This document shows, in pieces, positions 42,689 through 53,423 of a stretch of DNA of 64,000 nt. The stretch lies in the NCBI GenBank assembly GCA_015039365.1, contig WION01000098.1:102107-166106 (forward strand). Reading direction: 5' to 3'. Source of the stretch: Amanita rubescens (lineage: Eukaryota > Basidiomycota > Agaricomycetes > Agaricales > Amanitaceae). Each line of letters begins with the position of its first letter. Within the stretch, counting starts at the first letter, position 1. A program made the translations under genes and the position numbers. The notes under the pieces were generated by a model, which made no database searches, was not told the origin of the DNA, and was given only the letters and a program-made list of their open reading frames with translations.

Positions 42689-43289
42689 AAATCCGGTTTA
42701 TCTGCGTTGATAAGGAGGTTGATACGTTGATCTGGAGAGAGTTTCTTTAACATAGCGCGTATCGTTCTGTCGCTAGTGTCTTCTTCTTCTTCTTGTTCTT
42801 GCTGGCTAGACTCTTCGACGTCTTCATAGTTACTGCCATCGTCATCCCTTTCGGTTGCTCGAATATGACGACCGTGTGCGAATTTCTTTCCTTTCTTTCC
42901 ATTAAACTTCTTCTTTCCTTTGTAAGATCCTTTATCCTTTCTCATGGGGCATTGTCCTGACATGTGGTCCGGTTTATGACATATGAAACAAAGTCCATCG
43001 CGGATATGTCGGGTTCGTTCATCCTTTGATAGCGCGCCAAGAATTATTGCATCGAGATCCATATCCCATTTGTTTCGAGGGGGTTTGTGTGAAGATGTTC
43101 CTCCTCTGTTGGTTGCTAGAATGCCAATACGTGTTTCGGCGTTGTACGCTCTGAGTGCTCCTTCATACCATTCGTCCAAGGTTTTGGGGTCTCTCATTAC
43201 GACCGCTCTGTATGTGTTGGCGTCGAGTCCTTGTCCGAACATGTGGGTAGCGGCACTGCCTGTAATTCCAGCTTTCTTTATAAGCTCTT
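42685..43289 (-). pseudogene. Gypsy-1 gag, C-terminal part
   Basis: From the Gypsy-2 junction the frame reads KELIKKAGITGSAATHMFGQ, then ETRIGILATNRGG and the CCHC knuckle CFICHKPDHMSGQC, a lysine-rich stretch (KKKFNGKKGKK) and an acidic tail, ending with KPDF and TGA. The N-terminal part lies beyond the Gypsy-2 insertion at 49877-51026. Gag forms the particle and binds RNA through the knuckle. Confidence 0.85.
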
Positions 43290-43615
43290 TGTCAAGCCCC
43301 TGTTTTACTCCTTGATACGCCGCATGCTTCGTGCATGTACTGACTCAGATACCCTACGCCCTATGACATAGTATGACTCATACCCTACGCCCTATGACTC
43401 ATACCCTATGCCCCGAGTAGTATATAAGTAACGTATATTGTAATACCTACCCTAAGCAACAAGCTAGTCTTTCCTTGGACAGCTCGGAGCCCACCTTCTT
43501 ACCTTTGCCCTGAACCTTGACGGTTCTTGTATACGCCCTCGCTGCTTGACACAGTCAGCAGTAGCCATAGAGTGATTGAGTCTTGTGTTGTGTAGCCTGT
43601 CTAAGGCTCGTGACA
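43290..43615 (+). repeat. Gypsy-2 5' LTR
   Basis: 326 bp. TATATAAG at 43421-43428 is 33 nt before AAGCAACAAGCT (43454-43465), the likely RNA 5' end. Short internal repeats CATACCCTACGCCCTATGAC precede the TATA box. Confidence 0.95.
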
Positions 43616-43617
43616 TA

Positions 43618-43629
43618 AGCTTGTTGCTT
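43618..43629 (+). promoter_or_regulatory. Gypsy-2 self-priming primer site
   Basis: AGCTTGTTGCTT, two bases after the 5' LTR, is the exact reverse complement of AAGCAACAAGCT at 43454-43465 in the LTR, where transcription should start. Tf1 of fission yeast primes with the first 11 nt of its own RNA in this way. No tRNA-type TGG site is present. Confidence 0.8.
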
Positions 43630-43773
43630 TTCTTCACACCACTCACCACGGAATTCATACGAATTTTCCTTGCTATCGCCCTGATAGCACACCTCACATA
43701 CCTTTACCTTGTTGCAGTTTATATTGCACAAGTTCACCAACAACTCTACACAACCCCAAACACCCGTTAAACC

Positions 43774-45111
43774 ATGGCCCTACCAGCTGCGCTCACCGCG
43801 ATCGCGCTGGCAGGATTCACCTACCTCATGCGAAGAAACAGAGTACAGATTATTCACCCAATCTTTGATGAGACTGGAACAATCACCGGAGCATCTTCGA
43901 CAACGGCCGTACCCACTATGGAAACGATTGCAACGGAAGCCGACGACGCAACTATTGCTGCAGCAGCAATGGGAGCAAACATTGCAAACGTTATAGAACA
44001 ATTACGGGTACAAAACGAAAACTTCCAACGACAGCTGGCGCAACAACAACAAGAGTTTGAAAGACAACTCGGACGAGAACGAAGAGCCGCGGAAAGAGCC
44101 GATCGGGACGCCGACAGACTTAGGACACGACCACCGGAATTAAAAATTGAACCTCCGGAACACTACGAAGGCGAACCAGCGGAAATCGATTCATGGCTCA
44201 GGAGGATGAATTACTACTTCGTCCAAGTAAGGTTAACGGAAGACATCGCACGGGTTACCTACGCGATCCAACGAATCAGGAAAGGAAAAGGAAACCGGGC
44301 GTCAAACTGGGCAAATGGAAAAATAGGAGAAATCGCCCAGAATGACGAAGAACGGATCAGATTCGCGACAACCTATCCCGGACGAACATGCACACATTAC
44401 CAAGCGTGCACAGAAGTACCGGCGGAAGAAGCAACGGTTGATCATCCGGAATGGGAAAGATACGAATTCATCCACAAACCGCCCTTCGTAAACTGGAATG
44501 CATTCGCAGAGGAAGCAAGACAATACTTCCTAACAACGGAGACACGCGACGAAGCCATAAAGAAGCTTCGAGAATTAAAACAAGGAGAGAAGACCATCGA
44601 AGAATATATCATCGAATTCAAAGGATGGGCTCAACTCTCGGGATTTGACGAAATTGCGCTAATCGATCAATTTAAGAAAGGCGTTAAAGTCGGAGTAGGC
44701 CGAAGGGTAATTGAACTAGGAAACCCCGGAGACGGTAGCATGCCAGGACAACTCCAAGCATGGTACAACAGGGCTACTGAAATAGAAAGGCAATTCAGAG
44801 AAGCCGAAAAGTACTATGGAAAAAGAGAATTTAAGGTAACAAGGACCAACGCCCAAGCTGGCCCTAGCCAACCGAAAAAGGAAACGATCACGGTCAAAGT
44901 TAAAGACGAAAATGCAATGGATGTTGACCAAACACCAACAACCCGTCCTCCACCAAAATGTTACAACTGTGGAAAGATCGGTCACATCGCAAAATACTGC
45001 AAAGGAAAAACCGTGATTAGAAGACAAGCTGTAGGAGACTACTTCGGATCAATGACCGAAGAAGAAAAAACGGAAATGAAAGAAAAGTTGGGTTTTGTGA
45101 AAGATCAGTGA
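43774..45111 (+). CDS. Gypsy-2 gag, 445 aa
   Basis: Begins MALPAALTAIALAGFTYLMR, a hydrophobic start that may be an artefact of the gag N-terminus or a membrane-binding helix. A coiled coil follows (residues about 75-125, QRQLAQQQQEFERQLG). The retrotransposon gag domain spans about 130-340, with PEHYEGEPAEIDSWLRRM and GEKTIEEYIIEFKGWAQLSG. One CCHC zinc knuckle, CYNCGKIGHIAKYC, lies at about 396-409. Ends with TGA at 45109-45111, overlapping the pol frame, which is open from 45021. Confidence 0.95.
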   Translation: MALPAALTAIALAGFTYLMRRNRVQIIHPIFDETGTITGASSTTAVPTMETIATEADDATIAAAAMGANIANVIEQLRVQNENFQRQLAQQQQEFERQLGRERRAAERADRDADRLRTRPPELKIEPPEHYEGEPAEIDSWLRRMNYYFVQVRLTEDIARVTYAIQRIRKGKGNRASNWANGKIGEIAQNDEERIRFATTYPGRTCTHYQACTEVPAEEATVDHPEWERYEFIHKPPFVNWNAFAEEARQYFLTTETRDEAIKKLRELKQGEKTIEEYIIEFKGWAQLSGFDEIALIDQFKKGVKVGVGRRVIELGNPGDGSMPGQLQAWYNRATEIERQFREAEKYYGKREFKVTRTNAQAGPSQPKKETITVKVKDENAMDVDQTPTTRPPPKCYNCGKIGHIAKYCKGKTVIRRQAVGDYFGSMTEEEKTEMKEKLGFVKDQ

Positions 45112-48100
45112 AGGATAGTCCCTCTTCATTGATCTCCGATCGATGTATTTATGAATCTCTAGTACCTTCCGAATATGTATCCCTTGAATCAATAATATAC
45201 GAGGTGAAACAAAAGGAAGGAAAGATTCGGAATACATCGATAAGGGACAAAACGAACAAACTTAGAAATTCATCGTCCGCATGGATGATAAGACAATTAT
45301 GGAAATACCCGGAACAAGGAGTTACGCAATTACGAACGTTCGCCCACCAAACCTTTAGAGAACAAATTGATGAAGAATTAATAAATAAAATCAATGATCT
45401 CGGAGAAGAAGAAGCGATCTGGTACTTACGAAAACTCAGAGAACCGCAATGGATCGGAGCAACAGGACACAGGGAAATGGACATACGAGTCATCCTCACC
45501 ACCCTGGATACAGAAGAAAGCTTCGATACCATAGCATTAATCGACAGCGGATGCATGATGTCTGCGATATCCAAACAATTTGTCGAGGAACATAAAATCA
45601 ACACAACCAAATTACCACGAGCAATAACCGCTACCAATGCCGACGGAACGTTAAACGTCGGAGGAAAGATAACGGACATGGTCACAATCAAAATGAGAAT
45701 TTACGACCATGAAGAAACGCTAGAACTGGCAGTGGTAAACATTGGAAAGAAAGACGTATTCCTCGGACACGATTGGTTAGAACATCATAACCCAGAAATC
45801 GAGTGGAGAAAGGCCCAAATAAAATTCTCAAAATGTCCAGGAGAATGTTACGACGAATCATGGGTCGGAGAACCGGAAGATGAGATCGATCAATATAATC
45901 CAGAAGAAGATAAAATACTGGCCATTGATATTGACCGACCCGAATTCATACGACACGTTGATCTTCCCTGGATAAAAGTACGAGCAAAATCAAACTTTGC
46001 AACTGATATTGCAGGAGCCAATCAAATCGAGAGAACCTGGAAGGAAATAGTACCGGAAGTCTATCGCGACTACAAAGAAGTATTCGAAAAACAGACATTC
46101 GACCAATTACCACCGAGAAGGGCATGGGACCACGCAATTGAATTAACACCAGGAGCAAAAATGGTAGATTGCAAAATATACCCGTTGAACCCAGAAGAAC
46201 AAAAACAATTGGACGAATTCCTGAAAGAACAATTGGAAACGGGAAGAATAAAACCAAGTAAATCACCCATGGCATCGCCCTTCTTCTTCGTAAAAAAGAA
46301 AGACGGAAAACTACGGCCAGTCCAGGATTATCGGAAATTAAATGAAATGACTATCAAAAACAGATATCCACTACCGTTAATCTCGGAATTAATCGACAAG
46401 TTATCCGAAGCAAAATACTTCTCAAAGATGGACGTAAGATGGGGATACAATAACATCAGGATCAAAGAAGGAGACGAATGGAAAGCCGCGTTTCGAACGA
46501 ATCGTGGATTATTCGAACCGCTGGTAATGTTCTTCGGGTTAACCAATTCACCGGCAACATTCCAAACGATGATGAATGATATCTTTAGAGAAGAAATCGC
46601 CGAAGGATGGGTCGTAATCTATATGGATGACATCTTAGTATTCTCAAAAGACAAGAAAGAACACCAAGGACAAGTCAAAAGAATCCTCGAAAAACTACGA
46701 CAACACCAACTTTCCCTAAAAGCGGAGAAATGCTACTTCGAACAAGAAGAGATCGAATTCCTAGGACTAATCATTTCGAATAAAGGAATACGAATGGACC
46801 CTAATAAAGTAAAGGCAATAGCCGAATGGCCAACGCCGACGACGAAAAGGGAACTTCAACAATTCCTCGGATTTGTTAATTTCTATCGAAGGTTCATTAA
46901 AGGCTTTGCGAAAATAGCGAAAGCGTTAACGAAACTTACGGGAAAAATTGAATGGTTATGGACGGAACTACAACAAGAAGCGTTCGAAGGACTAAAAAGA
47001 GAAATCGCCTCCGAAAGGGTCCTCATCATTCCTAAACCAGGAAGACCCTTCCGAATGGAAACAGATGCATCGGACTTTGCAATCGCAGCGATACTTTCTC
47101 AACTCGACGACGATGGAATTTGGAAACCCGTGGCATTCATATCGAAAGCACTAAACGATGCAGAAAGAAATTACGAAGTATATGACAAAGAAATGCTAGC
47201 GGTAATGCAAGGATTCTACGATTGGGCTCACTACCTAAAAGGAACAGAAACGGTAACGGAAGTATTGACAGATCATCAAAATCTTACATATTTCCGAAAA
47301 CCACAAAACCTGAACAGGAGGCAAGCCCGATGGATCATGGATCTACAAGAATATAACTTCGTCATAAAACATCGATCCGGGAAAACGAATACCAAAGCCG
47401 ACATATTATCTAGAAGAGCAGGACATCCAAAAGGAGAAAACGATAACGAAGGAATCATTCTCCTAAAAGAAGATATATTCGGAAAAATCGAAATCAGAAT
47501 AGATGATGAAAGTTACGAATGGCTAAGTATTCGACAAGAAATTCGTAACACACACCGTCGATATTTCGATAAACAGGTAACCAAAGGAATAAAAGAAAAA
47601 GACCCGGACTTCAAATACGATACCCTCGATCAATGCTGGGAATGGAAAGGACGAATATACGTACCAGCAAAACCAGAAATCCGAGAAAGGGTAATCAGCT
47701 CGAACCATGACGTAAAAACGGCAGGACATCCAGGAGTCGCAAAAACCCTGGAATTAACGACAAGAGGATTTTGGTGGCCTAACATGAAACGGGACATTGA
47801 AACATACATCAAAGCATGTCATCAATGCCAGATCAATAAACCCGATAGACAACCACGGGCGGCACCATTACAACCAAACGAAATCCCGTCGGAACCATGG
47901 GCAGTAATTAGCGTAGACCTCATCGGACCGTTAGTACCGTCAAAAGGAAAAGATATGATCTTGGTAATTGTCGATCGATTCTCGAAAAAAGCTTACTTCA
48001 TTCCATGCAATACAACGATAACATCGCAAGGAGTAGCAAACCTTTATCGGGAACATATATTCAAGGAACAAGGACTACCAAAAAAGGTCATATCAGATCG

Positions 48101-49196
48101 AGGAACGCAATTCGTATCCGGATTTATGAAAGGATTATACCAAATACTAGGAATAGAAGCAAATCCTTCAACGGCGTACCATCCACAAACGGACGGGCAA
48201 ACGGAACGAGTAAATCAAGAATTGGAAGAATATCTACGAATGTATGTAAACGAAAAACAAGACGATTGGACAGATTGGCTCCCCATAGCTCAATTCTGCC
48301 ACAACGATCGGCGACATTCGGCAACAGGATTCTCTCCTTTCATGATTACAACGGGAAGAAATCCATTCAAAGGAACGGAAGGTAAAACGGAAACGACAAA
48401 CCACTCGGCTGCGGAATATATCGAAAGATTCAAAGAAACATGGAAAACGGTAAAAACGAACTTGGAACAAGCCGCTGAAAGGATGAAAAGACAACACGAT
48501 AAACACGTCAAACCATCCCGACGGTATCAACCAGGAGATCGAGTATATCTAGATGCGTCCAAAATTAAAACAACAAGGACATCGAAAAAGCTCGACGCAA
48601 AGTTCCACGGACCCTTCAAAGTAATTTCCGAGATAGGGAAGTCAGCATATAAACTGGAATTACCACCGACATGGGGGATACACGACGTCTTCCACGAGTC
48701 GAAACTTAAACCAGTTTACGAACCGCAATTCCCGGCGCAGCAAGAAAACGAACCACGGCCGCCACCGGAAATTATTAACGGACGTGAAGAATACGAAGTA
48801 GAAGCGGTGAAAGGGGTAAGAAAAACGAGGCAAGGGAAACGTTTCCTAGTGAAATGGAAAGGATTACCCGAAGAAGAAAATACTTGGGAACCCGAGGAAC
48901 ACATGGAAAACGCGAAGAAGGCGATAAAGGAATACTATAAGAAGAACCCTTCAGCGTTACGACAAAACAAACCCCTTCCTCTCCTTCCCCCATCGTCCCT
49001 GTCTCCAACCCCCTCTGGACCACCGACGCCGACACCTCCGCACCTCCTCCCCCTCTATGTTCCACATCCGCGCCTTTATGGGTGGGATGACAAGGCTTTC
49101 GACGAAGAATACCGACGAAAACTCGAAAGTAACTGGCAACGCTGGAAGAGCGCACGCGAAGAAGCGAATTCGTCGCAAGGACCCACACCAGTTTAA
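45108..49196 (+). CDS. Gypsy-2 pol, about 1362 aa
   Basis: This frame is -1 to gag and has no ATG at its start (the first codon shown is GTG), so it must be reached by frameshifting in 45021-45111 or by another recoding event. Order: protease ALIDSGCMMSAIS (about 143); RT with YMDDILVF (about 505); RNase H with METDASDFAIAAIL (about 650); integrase with H2C2 zinc region (GHPGVAKTLELTTRGFWWP...CHQC, about 870-905), catalytic Asp in SVDLIGPL (about 937), SDRGTQF (about 995) and Glu after TDGQTERVNQELEEYLR; GPF/Y module; chromodomain (YEVEAVKGVRKTRQG, FLVKWKGLPEEENTWEP) at about 1225-1280; then a Pro/Ser-rich tail with TPSGPPTPTPP. All catalytic residues are present, consistent with a functional copy. 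Confidence 0.95.
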   Translation: MKDSPSSLISDRCIYESLVPSEYVSLESIIYEVKQKEGKIRNTSIRDKTNKLRNSSSAWMIRQLWKYPEQGVTQLRTFAHQTFREQIDEELINKINDLGEEEAIWYLRKLREPQWIGATGHREMDIRVILTTLDTEESFDTIALIDSGCMMSAISKQFVEEHKINTTKLPRAITATNADGTLNVGGKITDMVTIKMRIYDHEETLELAVVNIGKKDVFLGHDWLEHHNPEIEWRKAQIKFSKCPGECYDESWVGEPEDEIDQYNPEEDKILAIDIDRPEFIRHVDLPWIKVRAKSNFATDIAGANQIERTWKEIVPEVYRDYKEVFEKQTFDQLPPRRAWDHAIELTPGAKMVDCKIYPLNPEEQKQLDEFLKEQLETGRIKPSKSPMASPFFFVKKKDGKLRPVQDYRKLNEMTIKNRYPLPLISELIDKLSEAKYFSKMDVRWGYNNIRIKEGDEWKAAFRTNRGLFEPLVMFFGLTNSPATFQTMMNDIFREEIAEGWVVIYMDDILVFSKDKKEHQGQVKRILEKLRQHQLSLKAEKCYFEQEEIEFLGLIISNKGIRMDPNKVKAIAEWPTPTTKRELQQFLGFVNFYRRFIKGFAKIAKALTKLTGKIEWLWTELQQEAFEGLKREIASERVLIIPKPGRPFRMETDASDFAIAAILSQLDDDGIWKPVAFISKALNDAERNYEVYDKEMLAVMQGFYDWAHYLKGTETVTEVLTDHQNLTYFRKPQNLNRRQARWIMDLQEYNFVIKHRSGKTNTKADILSRRAGHPKGENDNEGIILLKEDIFGKIEIRIDDESYEWLSIRQEIRNTHRRYFDKQVTKGIKEKDPDFKYDTLDQCWEWKGRIYVPAKPEIRERVISSNHDVKTAGHPGVAKTLELTTRGFWWPNMKRDIETYIKACHQCQINKPDRQPRAAPLQPNEIPSEPWAVISVDLIGPLVPSKGKDMILVIVDRFSKKAYFIPCNTTITSQGVANLYREHIFKEQGLPKKVISDRGTQFVSGFMKGLYQILGIEANPSTAYHPQTDGQTERVNQELEEYLRMYVNEKQDDWTDWLPIAQFCHNDRRHSATGFSPFMITTGRNPFKGTEGKTETTNHSAAEYIERFKETWKTVKTNLEQAAERMKRQHDKHVKPSRRYQPGDRVYLDASKIKTTRTSKKLDAKFHGPFKVISEIGKSAYKLELPPTWGIHDVFHESKLKPVYEPQFPAQQENEPRPPPEIINGREEYEVEAVKGVRKTRQGKRFLVKWKGLPEEENTWEPEEHMENAKKAIKEYYKKNPSALRQNKPLPLLPPSSLSPTPSGPPTPTPPHLLPLYVPHPRLYGWDDKAFDEEYRRKLESNWQRWKSAREEANSSQGPTPV

Positions 49197-49550
49197 AGTG
49201 ACTGATGCCTGTAGCAACAAGATCCAATACGAACAGGGAGAGAAAAAGAAAGAAACAACGAGGAATCGGGAGAGGACGCGCCTAGGCAAGATCATGGGTG
49301 ACGCCTCAAACGACGAATCGCGAGATGTCAATAGGGTATTCGGTGAACCCTGGAGACGGACCCCTATGTGGAAAGTCGAAAGGCCTAACCTTAGCACTCG
49401 ATAGTAACCTCCCGTCGGCATTGGACGCAGGTCTGGTAACGGGTAAAGACGAAGGAGCATCGGGAAGAACGTGAGTGCCAATTGTCATACCATCGAATTT
49501 TTGGATCCTCTTCCAGTTCGTCTGGAATCCGAACCTTGAAACGGAGGCTA

Positions 49551-49876
49551 TGTCAAGCCCCTGTTTTACTCCTTGATACGCCGCATGCTTCGTGCATGTA
49601 CTGACTCAGATACCCTACGCCCTATGACATAGTATGACTCATACCCTACGCCCTATGACTCATACCCTATGCCCCGAGTAGTATATAAGTAACGTATATT
49701 GTAATACCTACCCTAAGCAACAAGCTAGTCTTTCCTTGGACAGCTCGGAGCCCACCTTCTTACCTTTGCCCTGAACCTTGACGGTTCTTGTATACGCCCT
49801 CGCTGCTTGACACAGTCAGCAGTAGCCATAGAGTGATTGAGTCTTGTGTTGTGTAGCCTGTCTAAGGCTCGTGACA
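49551..49876 (+). repeat. Gypsy-2 3' LTR
   Basis: Identical by eye to 43290-43615. A purine-rich AAACGGAGGCTA directly precedes it, which would be the polypurine primer. Confidence 0.95.
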
Positions 49877-51026
49877 TTCTTTGAATAAACCAACGTATTT
49901 TGGGATGAGATTCGTTTTCCTTTCTTGTCTTGCGTTTTTGTAGCTGTACTAATTCTGTGTACGCGTTTCCTGGTGAATCTATTTCTTGCCAATTGTTGAG
50001 GAATCTGGTTTTGAATCCTGTCCAGTCATTCCATGTTATTTCCGTCTTTGCTGCGTCGTTAAGATTGTTGTTCTGATTGCGTCTCCAGTTCTCAGCTTTG
50101 TCGGTTATCATAGATAACGTCAGTCCGATTTTAAGTCTATCTGTGTTGATGCAACCTGGATTGAGATCTAGGAATAGCTCCATTCGATCTATGAAATCCT
50201 GTGCTTGAGATCGCTTTCCTGTGAAGGTAGGGATTTCTCCTAAGAGACTAGGAATCGGTTGAATTGCTGGTGTCGTCATTGTAGCTATTGGTGGTTCTGG
50301 AGGTGGTGTAGGCGGTTTTGGTGGTACTGGTGGTCCTGGACTAGGATCGGGTTTAGGATCGACTTCTATGTATTGAAGTCCTGGGGAATTCGGTTTCTCC
50401 TGTTCTATTTCAAACGGGTTGAAATCGATTGGGCTAAGTAAGTCTGGAACAGTTTTGTCTTCCGACTCGGAAAGGTCACTGGAACTTTCGAATTGCTGAT
50501 CGGGGTTTTCGTCACTAGATTCGGTTCCTGATTCGCTTTCTTGTGTTACTCCAAAAGTTTTACCTTTTGGTGTAGTTTTGACTGCTGCTTTCGGTGTAGA
50601 GACTGCGCTTCTGTGCTGTAGGCTTTCAGGCAAGTTATCTGGGTTTCCTTCTATCCACTTTGGTCCTTTGAAGAAATCGTCTGGTACAATTCGTATGTGA
50701 GTTCTGATTCAGGGCCTGGGTTATATCCTCCCCAATGTTTGGTATTTTTGTCGAATTCGACTTCAAATCCTAGGAGATAGTATTTGTCGTTGAACCGATG
50801 ATAGAATGTGTTGTTGGGTGGTCTATTGGCTCTCTGTGGTATCCAAAACTCTGATGTTGGTACGAGACTGTGGTCTTTCGAATATTTCCAAAGGTGGTCC
50901 TTAGGGTCGTTGTAGATAGCGATGTGATCTAGATAATAGTGTCCTCTTGTTCCTCTTGTAGCATGGTTAGGCGGTGTTCTCTGTTGATCCGAATTGTTGC
51001 AGGCTGACCGGTAACCTACGGGCCGG
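49877..51026 (-). pseudogene. Gypsy-1 gag, N-terminal part
   Basis: The frame from about 50990 reads HYYLDHIAIYNDPKD and HRFNDKYYLLGFEVEFDKNT. Near 50640 the frame changes to GPKWIEGNPDNLPESLQHR, then acidic and Pro-rich segments (KPPTPPPEPP), and a gag core (FTGKRSQAQDFIDRMELFLD, WTGFKTRFLNNWQ). Near 49925 another change of frame is needed to join the continuation across Gypsy-2. So two frameshifts are present in addition to the insertions. Removing the LTR element at 51027-53340 with one CCGG joins the frame to 53341-53409 exactly. Confidence 0.75.
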
Positions 51027-51341
51027 TGTAACGTGCCGATACCGGCTACGTTGTACTCAGTGCTCAAACCCGACACATGGCGGCTCCGACCTCCGACACT
51101 GCGGACCCCGAAACCCGACGTCGGATGCATCGGATCGTCGGACGCATGTAGTACATGAGGTAGACATTATATAAATGTGTCGTAGTTTAGTTTTTATCAT
51201 CTTCCCTTTAGACCACTTCATTGCAATCGTCCGACAGTGCGGCCGAGGTTGGGTGCGACTGCCCCGTCCCACCGAACTCATTCGGCACACGCCGAAACAC
51301 TCGGGGGTTGTGCGCAACACAGCCTCTTTTGAGTTGTTACA
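51027..51341 (+). repeat. Left LTR of the pol-less element
   Basis: 315 bp, near-identical to 53026-53340. Confidence 0.9.
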
Positions 51342-53025
51342 ACTGGAGCCCACCGCTCGGTCCAGCCTTTGGCCGCACTCAAGAAACCCTCGTTTTTCAT
51401 TCACAAACAGCCCCGGAGGCGCTCATTCTACCTGGACGGCCCCACTGGCTCATTCCTATTCGCCGATACACCTACTGGTCACGCCAAAGCGCACTGCCAC
51501 TGCATTTCAGCCCGCAAGCACGCCGCATGACATCTACAGCCTTCCACAGCTTTATCGGATCCCATCCGGCCCTTACTTCCGCGTCCCAGCCTCCAGACAT
51601 GCACAATGCTGCTCACTGCTGCTACTTGCATCCGCTGAACCTGATCCGCCAGCCACGTCGTGCCCCAACTGCTCCGCCAAGTCGCCACTCGATGCCTACA
51701 GCCATCTGCAGTCTTATCGGATCCCATCTGATACCATTGAAGTCCGCCGAGCCCGCCGCACGACATCTACACACTACCAAGGCCCTATCAGACCACAATC
51801 GGACTCTGTCAGGCCCCAGCCTCTGTATTCCAGCTCTCCGAGACACGTACAGTGCTACACTAGCCGCTATCCACCTCAGCAGCCCCGATCTACCAGCCCA
51901 CACCCCGTCCAAGTGCTCGCACCCCGCCGTTCGATTCCCGCAGCCCTACCATGCCTTATCGGATCCCATCAGTCGCCATCGCAGCCCATCCAGTGACGCC
52001 TTGCAACACGTGCCCACCTCATGCATCAGACACTATCGGAGCACGTTCCAGCCCTTTATTCCACGCCAACCTCACCCTTCATTATTCAGACGACATTCCC
52101 TGCTTCATCAACACGTGTAGACCACGCTCCCGCCCGCTCATTCGCTCTTGCACTTGCCACAGCCGTCCGCTGCGCTCCTATGCCTTTCGGACACTGCCAG
52201 CACCTCGGCTCACTCTACCACCGTTCCGCCGACACCCACGAGTCGCAATTCTTTTTTTTTTCAGCCTTTTTTTTCTTTTCTACCCAGGATCAGGATACGG
52301 CGTAGCCGTATTCGTTCAAAACGGCCAAGTTCACACTCAATCGGACCCTCAACCCATGTCTCATCACCATCGGCATCACCTCAGCTCCAAAACCCTTATC
52401 AAGCCAGCCCGAAGCGTTAACAGAGTGTGGGGGATGTTGGAACAGAATCAGGATAACGGATATCAGTACGCACAACGCAGGACTCACCTTAGGCCCTTTA
52501 TCATTTGACTAGCACTACCGACTCCGACACCACTCTTTAACACCGTACTGCGCCGACGGCGTCTCAGGAAACATCATAGCAGCCTTACAGGGGTCTGTGC
52601 TATTGATTCGGATTACTGGGATGACCGCGATCGCGGGAAGTAGCGCCCCACCTCGCCAACACTTTCTACCGCCTACGACGACATCCGCCGACACGCCATC
52701 TGCTATCTGCACCTCGACAAGCCCCTCCTCCACATCCCGACAACATCCGCAGCACGCCGACTGCCACTGAGACCTCCAACACTTCCTGAACCCTATCGCC
52801 ATCCCCGACTCCCTTGCTTGCAACTACCTACGCACAATCGGACGCCGTCGACACTACGTCTCACCTCCAATGCCTCTTCCGTCGACGCCGACATTCCGTC
52901 TCGTTCAATCACGGACTTCCGCTGCCCTTCCGACTCGGACACTCCGCTTCCGACACTTCACCTTGTTCATCCACCGACCCAATGCAGGTTGACGGTGACG
53001 TCAACATTCAAAACTGGTGAGCGGG

Positions 53026-53340
53026 TGTAACGTGCCGATACCGGCTACGTTGTACTCAGTGCTCAAACCCGACACATGGCGGCTCCGACCTCCGACACTG
53101 CGGACCCCGAAACCCGACGTCGGATGCATCGGATCGTCGGACGCATGTAGTACATGAGGTAGACATTATATAAATGTGTCATAGTTTAGTTTTTATCATC
53201 TTCCCTTTAGACCACTTCATTGCCAATCGTCCGACAGTGCGGCCGAGGTTGGGTGCGACTGCCCCGTCCACCGAACTCATTCGGCACACGCCGAAAACAC
53301 TCGGGGTTGTGCGCAACACAGCCTCTTTTGAGTTGTTACA
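53026..53340 (+). repeat. Right LTR of the pol-less element
   Basis: 315 bp. Differences from the left copy include GTCATAG for GTCGTAG and single-base indels in short homopolymers. Confidence 0.9.
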
Positions 53341-53409
53341 CCGGTTCTCCGGAAGTTCGATAGTTATCTTGTGTTTCACCAACGAGGTAATACTCGGTAT
53401 CATTTTGAT
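53341..53409 (-). pseudogene. Gypsy-1 gag tip next to the primer site
   Basis: The frame continues that of 49877-51026 (NDTEYYLVGETQDNYRTSGEP). It starts virtually at the primer site with no ATG, so the normal start codon is missing or non-AUG. Confidence 0.6.
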
Positions 53410-53421
53410 AAGTTCGACTTA
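53410..53421 (-). promoter_or_regulatory. Gypsy-1 self-priming primer site
   Basis: On the element strand TAAGTCGAACTT, two bases after the LTR, is the exact reverse complement of AAGTTCGACTTA in the LTR (53646-53635). That LTR site lies 33 nt downstream of TATATAAAC (53679-53671). The geometry is the same as in Gypsy-2, in an unrelated sequence. Confidence 0.8.
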
Positions 53422-53423
53422 AT

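Larger units (their letters stand above)
43290..49876 (+). mobile_element. Gypsy-2: young plus-strand chromodomain Ty3/gypsy element
   Basis: 6.6 kb with 326-bp LTRs that look identical, ends TGTCA...TGACA, gag and pol frames open and a self-priming type primer site. It sits inside Gypsy-1 gag. Flanks CTCTT (43285-43289) and TTCTT (49877-49881) match in four of five bases. Identical LTRs and open frames mark a recent insertion. Confidence 0.95.
51027..53340 (+). mobile_element. LTR retroelement without pol (LARD/TRIM-like), 2.3 kb
   Basis: 315-bp LTRs at 51027-51341 and 53026-53340 (TGTAACG...GTTACA), differing at about five positions. TATATAAAT is in each LTR. A tRNA-type primer site TGGAGCCCACCGCTCGG starts at 51344. 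The 1.7-kb interior has no gag, RT or integrase; degenerate repeats with TTATCGGATCCCATC occur near 51550, 51710 and 51955, and a poly-T/CT tract is at 52251-52280. Flanks CCGG (51023-51026 and 53341-53344) give a 4-bp duplication. It must use proteins of another element. Confidence 0.85.

Noticed and set aside
51221..52120. 299-codon ORF inside the pol-less LTR element
   Set aside because: It starts within the LTR, is Ser/Pro/His-rich, has no gag features, and two other frames are equally open.
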